A DNA stretch of 64,000 nt from Candidatus Abyssobacteria bacterium SURF_17 (GTDB lineage: Bacteria > Abyssobacteria > SURF-5). Position 1 is the first letter of the stretch, and the number at the start of each line of letters is the position of its first letter. The stretch is from assembly GCA_003598055.1 (NCBI GenBank), contig QZKI01000131.1:21045-85044 (forward strand), written 5' to 3'. The notes beneath the pieces were generated by a model. The model was not told the DNA's origin and searched no databases. It saw only the letters and a list, made by a program, of their open reading frames with translations. Of the stretch, positions 7,923 to 16,076 are shown in pieces. Position numbers and translations under genes: made by a program.

Positions 7923-10313
7923 ATGAACGTTGACCGAAGAACATTTGTGAAAGGAATGGCCCTGGCGGGGGGCGGCGCGCTCGGCATAATGCTGTCACCG
8001 ACGCCGTGGTATCTGATAAGAGACCTCGCCTTCTGGACGCAAAATTGGCCATGGGTGCCGGCCCCAGCCCCGGGCGAACCTTCATTCGAAAAGTCGATCT
8101 GCCGTATCTGCGACGGTGGATGCGGCATCAACGTGCGGAAAGTAGACATGCGCCTCGTGCGTATAGATGGTGATAAAGAGCATCCCGTGAACCAAGGCTC
8201 GATTTGCCCGATGGGCGCTGCGGCGCTTCAGATGCTGTATGGCCCTTCGCGCACGAAGGTCCCTCTGCGGCGGGTCGGCCCGAGAGAAAACCCGGAGTGG
8301 AGGCCTATAACCTGGGCCGAGGCCATCAGAGAGGTCGCCCTCAAAGTCAGACAACTCCGCGCCGCTGGGAGACCCCACGAGCTCGCCTGCATAACAAACA
8401 GCGCACATAGCACGGTCAACCAGTTCTTCGAACGGTTCCTGCACGCGGTGGGCTCACGGAACTTCATGCAAATGAACTCTGCACTTGAGGCCCACAGCAC
8501 CGTTCTCGCTCTGATGCAGGGTGTCGATGAAGGCATAGCATACGATATCGAGAACGCGCGATATCTCTTGAGCTTCGGATGCAATTTGCTCGAAGGGTGG
8601 GGGGCATGCGGTCGGATGTATCATGCACACGCAAATCGGTCCGCACATGAAGGCGGCAACAGCCTCGAAATCGTCCAGATAGAGCCGAACCTTTCGGTGA
8701 CGGCAAGCAAGGCCTCCCGCTGGATTCCCATCAAACCGGGAACCGATGCCGCGCTCGCCCTCAGCATCGCGCACGTGTTGATATCCGACGGGCTCTATGA
8801 CAAGACATTCGTTGAACGACATACGTTCGGGTTTGAAGATTGGAAGGATTCCGACGGCAAGCGACGCCGAGGATTCAAATCAGAAGTCCTTGGCCGCTAC
8901 TCGCCGCGTTCGGTCGAACTCATTACCCAGGTGCCGGCGAACGTCATTGAAGAGGTCGCTCACGAGTTCGCCGCGAACCAGCCGGCGCTCGCCCTGGGTG
9001 GAAGATGCGATGGCAGCTTGTTTGCCGGCATCTACGAGTTGATGGCAATCCACAGCCTCAACGCGCTTGCGGGAAATCTCTCGCGGCCCGGCGGAATCTT
9101 TCTGCAATGCGATGTCCCGCTGAAGTCGCTGTCACCGGTGAAGATGGATGAGCAAGCCGAGCAGGGCTTCGCGATACCCCGCAGTGACGGAGCTGGGAGC
9201 AAAGAGCATCCTCTCGCCCGACACTTGCCACACAACCTCGACGCCGGCAAGGTCGGCGTACTCCTCATACATGAGGTGAACCCCTCGTACGCTTTGCCCA
9301 ACCGGAAAGTCGCACGCGCCATTTTCGAGGACATTCCGTACATTGTCAGCTTCTCCTCTTTCATTGATGAAAGCTCCATGCAGGCGGACCTGATTCTTCC
9401 CATCTCGACCCCGCTGGAGCGATGGGATGACCACACCGGCGCCCCCGGGATTCCATACCCAATTTACGGCCTGAGCCATCCACTCGTGAATCCGCTCTAT
9501 GAAAGCAGGAACGCCGGAGATGTTCTCATAGAGATTGCCCGTGAGCTGGGAGGCACAATCGCAGAGTCATTCCCGTGGAACAATACGGTCGAAGCTCTTA
9601 GAGAACGAGCTGCGGGATTGTATGAATCCGGAACAGGGGTTATCCACACCGCCGAATTCTCGGCGACATACATGAGCCAGACAGCTACCCCGACGGAAGT
9701 AAAGTCTTTTCCGACATTTTCTGATTTCTGGAATGCGCTCGTTAAGAACTGTTGTTGGTCCGACCCACAATGCACGACCGATCAGTTGGAACAGACTCTT
9801 AAGACTCCCGGCAAAAAATTTGAATTCTTCAGCCAGCGATTGCAGAAGACCTTCGGGTACAGCAATGACCTCGAATGTATGCCTCACTATCATGAGCCGC
9901 CGCCCAACCCGCAAGGGTTCGACCTGTTGATTATGCCTGAAAACCTGATAACCATGGCCGATAACGGCCTCGGCACACCGCCCCTCCTCATCAAACAGCT
10001 CAGCAATGATGTGCTGTCGGAAAACGACTTGTTTGTTCAGGTTAACCCCATTACTGCCATGTACCAGGGATTGAAGGATGGCGAAAGCGTGATCCTCGAA
10101 TCTCCAGCAGGCAAGGTTCGGGTGCGCATACACACGTTCGCCGGAGTGCGGGAGGGAGTGGTGCTGATCCCACTCGGCTTCGGCCACACGGCATATGACC
10201 GGTTTCTGCGCAACAAAGGCGTGAATGCGCTTGAGATATTTGATGCAAAGATGGATACCGTCAGCGGCCTCGCCGTCTGGTGGGCCGTGCCCGGGAAAAT
10301 ATACAAGGTGTGA
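7923..10313 (+). CDS. qrcB: QrcB, Tat-exported molybdopterin-oxidoreductase-family subunit
   Basis: 796 residues from ATG 7923, which places the twin-arginine motif DRRTFVKG at residues 4-11 next to a hydrophobic segment; an upstream in-frame ATG at 7887 would bury it. The N-terminal FeS motif is complete: Cys 60, 63, 67 and 95 (CRIC, GGC, SICP). The rest follows the DMSO-reductase fold, with SFGCNLLEGW, GGRCDG and a C-terminal ADNGLGTPPLL/PAGKVRVRI cap domain. In characterised Qrc the homologous subunit was reported to lack molybdenum and act structurally or in electron transfer, so catalytic activity should not be assumed. It follows qrcA after 42 bases and precedes qrcC by 7 bases. Confidence 0.88.
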   Translation: MNVDRRTFVKGMALAGGGALGIMLSPTPWYLIRDLAFWTQNWPWVPAPAPGEPSFEKSICRICDGGCGINVRKVDMRLVRIDGDKEHPVNQGSICPMGAAALQMLYGPSRTKVPLRRVGPRENPEWRPITWAEAIREVALKVRQLRAAGRPHELACITNSAHSTVNQFFERFLHAVGSRNFMQMNSALEAHSTVLALMQGVDEGIAYDIENARYLLSFGCNLLEGWGACGRMYHAHANRSAHEGGNSLEIVQIEPNLSVTASKASRWIPIKPGTDAALALSIAHVLISDGLYDKTFVERHTFGFEDWKDSDGKRRRGFKSEVLGRYSPRSVELITQVPANVIEEVAHEFAANQPALALGGRCDGSLFAGIYELMAIHSLNALAGNLSRPGGIFLQCDVPLKSLSPVKMDEQAEQGFAIPRSDGAGSKEHPLARHLPHNLDAGKVGVLLIHEVNPSYALPNRKVARAIFEDIPYIVSFSSFIDESSMQADLILPISTPLERWDDHTGAPGIPYPIYGLSHPLVNPLYESRNAGDVLIEIARELGGTIAESFPWNNTVEALRERAAGLYESGTGVIHTAEFSATYMSQTATPTEVKSFPTFSDFWNALVKNCCWSDPQCTTDQLEQTLKTPGKKFEFFSQRLQKTFGYSNDLECMPHYHEPPPNPQGFDLLIMPENLITMADNGLGTPPLLIKQLSNDVLSENDLFVQVNPITAMYQGLKDGESVILESPAGKVRVRIHTFAGVREGVVLIPLGFGHTAYDRFLRNKGVNALEIFDAKMDTVSGLAVWWAVPGKIYKV

Positions 10314-10320
10314 GCTAACC

Positions 10321-11070
10321 ATGAAAACTGAGTCCGGCGACCAGAGAATCGCGCGATACGGAATGACGATAGATGTGGATAAGTGCACCGGATGCGGCAC
10401 GTGCGCAGTCGTCTGCCATATGGAGAACAACGTCCCGTTCACGGTCGATGAGAGCGACAAATCCCGCAATATGGCTTGGATGCGGATTTACAAGGTGGAT
10501 AACGGATTGGATTACCCGCACGTGCGCGTTGTCTATTTTCCGCGCCCGTGCATGCAGTGCGACCATCACACGCCGTGCGTTTCTGTGTGTCCCGCCAGCG
10601 CCACCAACTATGACGGTCTCACGGGAATTGTGGATCAGATAAACACACGCTGCATTGGATGCCGCTATTGCATGGCAGCGTGCCCATACATGGTGCGCTG
10701 CTTCAACTGGTGGGACCCGGTCTGGCCGAAAGACATGGAGAAGCATCTGAATCCGGACGTCGCGCCGAGAATGCGCGGTGTGGTGGAAAAATGCACGTTC
10801 TGTTCGCACCGCTACCTGAAGGCAAAGGACAAGGCTCACAATGAAGGAAGAGACTACCTACGGGAAGATGAATATGTGCCCGCTTGCGTCGAGGCGTGTC
10901 CCGTAGGAGCGATGCGCTTCGGCGACCTGAACAATCCGGAGCATGCCGTAGCGCAGCTCATCCAAAGTCCGCGGGCCTTCCGGTTACTGGAGAATCTTCA
11001 CACTGAACCGAAGGTCTACTACCTCAGTTCTTATGAATGGGTGAGAAAGCTTGCAGATAATTTCGCGTGA
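10321..11070 (+). CDS. qrcC: QrcC, periplasmic iron-sulfur subunit
   Basis: 249 residues from ATG 10321, 7 bases after qrcB; the open frame runs further upstream inside qrcB but lacks a site there. Ferredoxin-type Cys clusters occur in four groups: CTGCGTCAVVC (22-32), CMQCDHHTPCVSVCP, CIGCRYCMAACP and CTFCSHR with a later ACVEACPVGA. This is the NrfC/HybA-type electron-transfer arrangement with room for four clusters. It has no signal peptide or transmembrane helix, so it would be carried out with QrcB by the Tat system, as in related complexes. It transfers electrons between QrcA/QrcB and the membrane quinone subunit QrcD. Confidence 0.88.
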   Translation: MKTESGDQRIARYGMTIDVDKCTGCGTCAVVCHMENNVPFTVDESDKSRNMAWMRIYKVDNGLDYPHVRVVYFPRPCMQCDHHTPCVSVCPASATNYDGLTGIVDQINTRCIGCRYCMAACPYMVRCFNWWDPVWPKDMEKHLNPDVAPRMRGVVEKCTFCSHRYLKAKDKAHNEGRDYLREDEYVPACVEACPVGAMRFGDLNNPEHAVAQLIQSPRAFRLLENLHTEPKVYYLSSYEWVRKLADNFA

Positions 11071-11122
11071 CAGCGGCCGTCCAAGAGCCACGGGATAACC
11101 CGAGAATGAACAAAGGAACACC

Positions 11123-12349
11123 ATGACTTCAGAGCACACCACACCGAAACTCGAACGATGTTCCCGGCAGAAGTTCCTCGTTTGGCTGTCCGTATGGGGA
11201 TTGCTGCTGGCATGGGGACTGTACGGCGCATTCCTCTGCCTGTTCAAAGGCCTGAATCAGACGGGCATGAACAACTATTTCGTCTTCGGACTCTGGATAA
11301 CCGTTGACCTCGCAATCATAGCGCTGGGGGCCGGCGCCTTTTTCAGCGGGTTCCTCTTCTATATCCTCAAAGTGGACCATCTCAAAGACTTGATAGGGGC
11401 GGCTGTCGTCATAGGGTTTATCTGCTACAGCGGCGCCATTGGAATGCTCACCATTGACATCGGGCAGCCGTTGCGCGGCTACTTCAGTTTCTGGCACGCT
11501 AACGTGCACTCGATGCTTACGGAAGTGATTTTCTGCATAACCTGTTATCTGTTTGTTCTTACAATCGAGTTCACGCCGCTGATTCTTGAGAACAAGCGAT
11601 TGAGCGAATTCCCCCTGTTCAAGTACATCGGCGAAAACCTCCATGGAATCATGGCGGTGTTCGCGCTGGTGGGGACCTTTCTGTCATTCTTCCATCAAGG
11701 GTCGCTCGGCGGAATGTTCGGCGTCTTGTTCGCGCGGCCATTCGCGTATCGTACCGGCGTCGCCATCTGGCCGTGGACATTTTTCCTCTTCATATTGTCG
11801 GCCATTGCCTCGGGTCCGGCACTGACCACGCTCGTGGTCTGGACAACACAGAAGGTGACCGGAAAACAACTCGTGCGCAGGTCCACGCTGTCAAAACTTG
11901 CAAAACTCTCAGCGACGTTATTCTTCGTATATCTGATTTTGAAGGCAGCCGACACCGTGTATTGGGCAAATGTCACCGCGCCACAGATGGGATTCGCGTT
12001 TACTCGGTTCTATCAGGGACCCTACGGAATGGAGCTGTTGTTCCTCGAGCTGTTTGTCTTCGGGCTGCTGCCGGCCGTGCTCCTGCTGATTCCCAAGGCG
12101 CGCGAGCACGATTTTTCGCTCGTCATCGGATGTCTGTTCATCTGCATGGGTATCGTCCTCAATCGTTTTGTTATGACGGTGCAGACTCTTTCAATACCCG
12201 TGCTCCCGTTTGAAAAGTTCGTCGCGTATGCGCCGACCTGGCAGGAATGGGCCGTTGCAGCGGCGGTTCTCGGATATGGGGTCATCGTGTATTCGCTCAG
12301 CTATCGGTACCTTCACCTCTTTCCCCGGGAACATGAGCTGAACGCATAG
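11123..12349 (+). CDS. qrcD: QrcD, NrfD/PsrC-family quinone-interacting membrane subunit
   Basis: 408 residues, almost all in about ten transmembrane helices. It follows the NrfD/PsrC pattern with a first helix ending in FLCLFKGLNQTGMNN, a long WITVDLAIIALGAGAFFSGF helix and acidic and histidine residues near helix ends (FWHANVHSML, LTIEFTPL). In Qrc this subunit binds menaquinone and links its reduction to the membrane potential. The start is ATG 11123 behind AAAGGA. It completes the qrcABCD set. The only alternative would be another NrfD-type complex such as a polysulfide reductase, which the gene order makes unlikely. Confidence 0.88.
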   Translation: MTSEHTTPKLERCSRQKFLVWLSVWGLLLAWGLYGAFLCLFKGLNQTGMNNYFVFGLWITVDLAIIALGAGAFFSGFLFYILKVDHLKDLIGAAVVIGFICYSGAIGMLTIDIGQPLRGYFSFWHANVHSMLTEVIFCITCYLFVLTIEFTPLILENKRLSEFPLFKYIGENLHGIMAVFALVGTFLSFFHQGSLGGMFGVLFARPFAYRTGVAIWPWTFFLFILSAIASGPALTTLVVWTTQKVTGKQLVRRSTLSKLAKLSATLFFVYLILKAADTVYWANVTAPQMGFAFTRFYQGPYGMELLFLELFVFGLLPAVLLLIPKAREHDFSLVIGCLFICMGIVLNRFVMTVQTLSIPVLPFEKFVAYAPTWQEWAVAAAVLGYGVIVYSLSYRYLHLFPREHELNA

Positions 12350-12380
12350 GGTTGAATTCGAACGAAAGGAGTGAAGAAGC

Positions 12381-12605
12381 GTGCTGCCAACAACGTTCGA
12401 GTTCCGATGGGATGCCGGTCATATGATCTTTTTCGGCGTCTTCTACGCAGTGGTCATCGCAATATTCACGAGTCTCGTCTATGTTGCGGTCAAATCCATC
12501 ATTGACGTGTATCGAGACATGACAGCCAGGAACGAAGCCAATGCCTCAGAGCATCCGGAACACCCGCACGAAGCAACGAACGAGGCTGTCATAGCGAAGA
12601 GTTGA
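12381..12605 (+). CDS. Small single-helix membrane protein between Qrc and Tmc genes
   Basis: 74 residues from GTG 12381 behind AAAGGA (12365-12370). One hydrophobic segment (about 14-38, rich in F, V, I) follows a short polar start, then a charged tail with EHPEHPHE. I recognise no family. Position between qrcD and tmcD, correct ribosome binding site and co-directional spacing of 31 and 47 bases support a real gene. It may be an accessory subunit that links or stabilises the two complexes; nothing in its residues shows a cofactor site. Confidence 0.6.
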   Translation: MLPTTFEFRWDAGHMIFFGVFYAVVIAIFTSLVYVAVKSIIDVYRDMTARNEANASEHPEHPHEATNEAVIAKS

Positions 12606-12652
12606 GGCGAAAGCATGGGAGTATCTGATACAAAGGCCGAATCGAGAGAGGG

Positions 12653-13972
12653 ATGGATGATTTGATGGAAACATTAGGCGCAATCAAAACAACGGTCGCA
12701 GTGAATAGCGCGTCTGTCGGCGATACGTGGGATTGGGAGACCGCAGAAAAACGGATCGCTGACCTTCTGGAAATCAGGGGACGCTTTGCCGAAGTGCACG
12801 AGGTGACCGTAAGCGCAGACGGGGAGAAAATCGCCGCTCCCGTTAAGACGGATGATGGAAATTTCACCGCATGCGTGAACGGTGAGGTCTGGCCTGAGAT
12901 GTTTGAGCTTCTATGGTATCTCAAATTCAGCCCGGACGGAAAGCTGACGGCCTTAACGAAAAGCGACGACCAGTGGACCATCGCGGTGGACGGCGAATGC
13001 TGGGAGGAGAAGTTCGAGTACATCTGGAACACTCAATTCAGCGCCGACGGTAAGGTCATCGCGGCTCAGGCGAAACGCGAAATGGATTATCTGATTGTCG
13101 TAAACGGAGCCGTCTGGAGCAACATATTCGTTTCAACCCGAGGACTGGCCGTGAGCAATGATGGAAGGAAGGTTGCAGCGGTGGTTCAGGCGGTCCCGCT
13201 CAAAGAGGCGGACATTTTCGGTTTCCTCGAGGGCACATGGACCCTCGCAGTAAATGACAAGAAATGGGATAGGAATTTCATCAATGTGTACCGCCCCACC
13301 ATCAGTCCCGACGGGAGACACGTGGCCGCAGAGGTGCGGTTGGATATCTGTGAGTATACGGTTGCAACAGACGGCGAGCCATGGCAACAACGATTCGGCT
13401 GTGTCTGGGAACCCCTGTTCAGGGGTAACCAATCGCTGCTTGCTCCCGTCAGAGTCGACGGAAACTGGACCTTGGCTGAGAACGGACGCCTCATCTGGAA
13501 AGGAGCCTATAATCAACTCTGGTACCAGAGATTCAGCCCGGACGGAAGCAGAATAGCTGCAGTGGTTTCCCCCGCCTTCGGCAAGTGGACCATCGCTGTG
13601 GACGATAAACTGTGGAAAAAGACCTACAATGACGCTGTACTGGAGCCGTTCTTTTCGCCCGATGGACGGCGGGTGGCAGCTATTGTCAAGGATCAGAACA
13701 GATGGACGATTGCCGTCGACGGCATACCCTGGACCGAGACGTTCGATATGGTGTGGAATCCGGTGTTCAGCCCCGACGGAAACGATGTCATCGCGAAGGT
13801 CAATAAGAACGGGCGGTTTACGATTGCCCTGAATGGAAGGGCGTGGAGACGCGATTTCGAGGCGGTGTGGGAGCCCGTGTTCAGCCCAGACGGAACAAAG
13901 GTCCTTGTCAAAGCCGTCGAAGATGGAAAGTATTATCGGCGCGTCGTTCCCATACAGGAACTCATGGGTTGA
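12653..13972 (+). CDS. tmcD: TmcD-like tryptophan-rich beta-propeller protein
   Basis: 439 residues built from about ten repeats of roughly 40 residues, each with an FSPDGxxxAA turn followed by WTIAVDGxxW and a vWxPxF strand. This is a WD40-like (PD40-type) beta propeller, exceptionally rich in Trp. TmcD of the transmembrane complex Tmc is described as a tryptophan-rich protein, and this gene precedes the Tmc cytochrome b and CCG subunits. There is no signal peptide, so it is expected on the cytoplasmic face, probably as a scaffold for TmcB. The start is ATG 12653 with GAGAGGG immediately before; ATG 12665 is an alternative with better spacing. Confidence 0.75.
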   Translation: MDDLMETLGAIKTTVAVNSASVGDTWDWETAEKRIADLLEIRGRFAEVHEVTVSADGEKIAAPVKTDDGNFTACVNGEVWPEMFELLWYLKFSPDGKLTALTKSDDQWTIAVDGECWEEKFEYIWNTQFSADGKVIAAQAKREMDYLIVVNGAVWSNIFVSTRGLAVSNDGRKVAAVVQAVPLKEADIFGFLEGTWTLAVNDKKWDRNFINVYRPTISPDGRHVAAEVRLDICEYTVATDGEPWQQRFGCVWEPLFRGNQSLLAPVRVDGNWTLAENGRLIWKGAYNQLWYQRFSPDGSRIAAVVSPAFGKWTIAVDDKLWKKTYNDAVLEPFFSPDGRRVAAIVKDQNRWTIAVDGIPWTETFDMVWNPVFSPDGNDVIAKVNKNGRFTIALNGRAWRRDFEAVWEPVFSPDGTKVLVKAVEDGKYYRRVVPIQELMG

Positions 13973-13994
13973 AAACGCTAGAGGAGAACATGAG

Positions 13995-14642
13995 ATGTAC
14001 GAATTCGCTCGAGGACCGCTGGTTTGGATAGCGCTGCTCGTTTTTGCGGGCGGATGCCTGTACCGCCTTGTCTGGATGGTCCGGGCAGCCAAACAAGACA
14101 AGGTGGTTATTCCTTACATGAGCTGGAAATACGGCCTGCGCTCGCTCCTCCACTGGATTGTTCCGTTCGCAAGCCGCAACATGAGGCTGCATCCCGTGAT
14201 GACCGTCGTCACGTTCGTCTTTCATATCTGCTTGCTGCTGACCCCGATTTTCCTCCTTGCCCATAACGTGCTGTGGCAACAGTCATGGGGCGTCAGTTGG
14301 TGGAGCCTGCCGTCCCGTTTGGCAGACGTCATGACGGTCGCAGTGATGGCAGGCGGCATATTCTTCATCGGGAGAAGGCTGAGGTTGCCGGAGGTCCGCA
14401 ACGTCACGGACTACTCCGACTACCTCCTGATTGCCGTGGTATTAGCCCCGTTCGTGACGGGATTCATTGCATCTCAACAATGGTTTGCTTACAGGACAAT
14501 GGTGATCCTTCACATGTGGACGGGCGCCCTCATGCTCATGGCAATTCCGTTCACACGACTGAGCCACATGCTGTATTTCATATTCACCAGAATGTACATG
14601 GGCTCTGAATTTGGCGCGGTCCGAAACGCCAAGGACTGGTAA
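13995..14642 (+). CDS. tmcC: TmcC/DsrM-like cytochrome b membrane subunit
   Basis: 215 residues from ATG 13995 behind GAGGAG (13981-13986). Five or six transmembrane helices are visible, with histidines in helix positions typical of the NarI/DsrM-type di-heme cytochrome b fold (HWIVPF, HPVMTVVTFVFHICLL, LAHNVL, HMWTGALML, LSHM). It would take electrons from a periplasmic cytochrome or quinol and hand them to the cytoplasmic FeS subunit encoded next. The order tmcD-tmcC-tmcB is kept within one operon. DsrM of the Dsr complex is the nearest alternative, but no other dsr genes are present. Confidence 0.8.
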   Translation: MYEFARGPLVWIALLVFAGGCLYRLVWMVRAAKQDKVVIPYMSWKYGLRSLLHWIVPFASRNMRLHPVMTVVTFVFHICLLLTPIFLLAHNVLWQQSWGVSWWSLPSRLADVMTVAVMAGGIFFIGRRLRLPEVRNVTDYSDYLLIAVVLAPFVTGFIASQQWFAYRTMVILHMWTGALMLMAIPFTRLSHMLYFIFTRMYMGSEFGAVRNAKDW

Positions 14643-14678
14643 TGTCCTCGCGAGCCCTTGAAATGGAGGGTGTTAAAC

Positions 14679-16073
14679 ATGGTCGAGAAGGCTGGTAGCC
14701 AGGCAGCACAGGCTGTCGCAGACCCGGAAATCGAAACGAAGGCTAAGAAAATCCGACCGGAACAGATGGTAAAGGACCCGGGGCTGGACGAGACCATAAA
14801 AAGGCTAACGCCTGAGCAAATTGAAAGCGTTATCAAAAGGGTATTGACGAAAGAGACCGCTGCACGGCTCCGAGTGTACCTGGATACGTGCGTTCACTGC
14901 GGACTGTGTGCAGAAGCCTGTCACACGTACCTCTCTCGCGACAGAGACCCGGAATATTCACCGGTCGCAAAGGTGAAGAACACCCTGTGGGAAATAGTAA
15001 AAAGAAAGGGCAAGGTAGATGGAGAGTTCCTGAAGAACGCATCCAGAATCGCGTTCACCGAATGCGCCGTATGCCGTCGTTGCAGCATGTATTGCCCCTT
15101 TGGAATCGACATCGCCTATCTCTTAATCGTCGTGCGCAGAATACTGAATCTCTTGTACGTAGTGCCCGCCTATCTGCAAGACACGACCAACAGCCACGCC
15201 GTCACCATGAACCAGATGTGGGTGCAGGAAGATGAATGGATCGACACGCTGCAGTGGCAAGAAGAAGAAGCGCGAATGGAAATGGCAAAGGCCAGAATCC
15301 CGCTTGACAAAGAGGGGGCCGACATAATGTATTCCGTCATCGCGCCCGAGCCGAAGATCCTCGCCCAGCTCATCAATTACATGGCGCAGATCATGACCGT
15401 CGCGGGCATGGACTGGACGATGCCCGCGACCGACGGCTGGGACAACAGTAATATGGCAATGTATTCGGGCGACTTTGAGACGATGGGGCGCGTCGAGCGG
15501 CAACACTATGAGACAGCGTTCAGGCTGAAAGTAAAAAAGATCGTTATGGGAGAGTGCGGCCATGCGTTCCGCGGGGCTGCATACGATGGCCCAAAATGGC
15601 TCGTGTGGAAACATCCCCCCGTTCCGCTCATCCATGCCGTCGAGTTCTATTACGACTTGCTCAAAACAGGCACGATCAAGATTGCCAAGAAATTCCCCGA
15701 ACCGACAACGGTCCAAGACCCCTGCAACATAGTCCGGGGCAAGGGGCTGGGCAAGAAGCTGCGCTACGTCATGAATGCACTGTGCGAGGACTTCAGAGAC
15801 GTGAACCCGAGACTCGAGCACAACTACTGCTGCATGGCGGGCGGCGGCACCATCAATTGCGGTCCGCCGTGGACCAGGTCGAGGATGGTAAGCAACAAGG
15901 TAAAGGCGGAACAGTTCAAAGCCACAGGCGCAAAAATCATCGTGACCCCGTGTCACAACTGCCACAGCGGTATCGAACAACTTGTTTCGTTCTATAAGCT
16001 TGGCATGCATGTGAAATTTATCAGTGAAATCCTTGTCGAATGCATGGAAGTTCCCCAACACTTGAAGGTGTGA
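14679..16073 (+). CDS. tmcB: TmcB/DsrK-like iron-sulfur protein with CCG domains
   Basis: 464 residues from ATG 14679, chosen for GGAGGG 8 bases upstream; the open frame begins at 14658. It carries two ferredoxin-type 4Fe-4S motifs (CVHCGLCAEAC and CAVCRRCSMYC with P) and a C-terminal heterodisulfide-reductase-D-type CCG region (DPCNIVRG, NYCCMAGGG, TPCHNCHSG) that in HdrD/DsrK proteins binds a special 4Fe-4S cluster for disulfide or thiol chemistry. Cytoplasmic, membrane-associated through TmcC. In Tmc it is the cytoplasmic electron acceptor from periplasmic cytochromes. It is followed after 3 bases by the multiheme cytochrome. Confidence 0.85.
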   Translation: MVEKAGSQAAQAVADPEIETKAKKIRPEQMVKDPGLDETIKRLTPEQIESVIKRVLTKETAARLRVYLDTCVHCGLCAEACHTYLSRDRDPEYSPVAKVKNTLWEIVKRKGKVDGEFLKNASRIAFTECAVCRRCSMYCPFGIDIAYLLIVVRRILNLLYVVPAYLQDTTNSHAVTMNQMWVQEDEWIDTLQWQEEEARMEMAKARIPLDKEGADIMYSVIAPEPKILAQLINYMAQIMTVAGMDWTMPATDGWDNSNMAMYSGDFETMGRVERQHYETAFRLKVKKIVMGECGHAFRGAAYDGPKWLVWKHPPVPLIHAVEFYYDLLKTGTIKIAKKFPEPTTVQDPCNIVRGKGLGKKLRYVMNALCEDFRDVNPRLEHNYCCMAGGGTINCGPPWTRSRMVSNKVKAEQFKATGAKIIVTPCHNCHSGIEQLVSFYKLGMHVKFISEILVECMEVPQHLKV

Positions 16074-16076
16074 ACT

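Noticed and set aside
10225..10320. N-terminal extension of QrcC
   Set aside because: It would overlap qrcB deeply; ATG 10321 gives the normal start of the ferredoxin family.
9567..10469. 300-residue minus-strand ORF
   Set aside because: Antisense to qrcB and qrcC, without recognisable motifs or ribosome binding site.
14679..16073. Call as DsrK of the sulfite-reductase-linked Dsr complex
   Set aside because: The gene order with TmcD-like propeller and cytochrome fits Tmc, and no dsrJOP or dsrAB genes are in the window.
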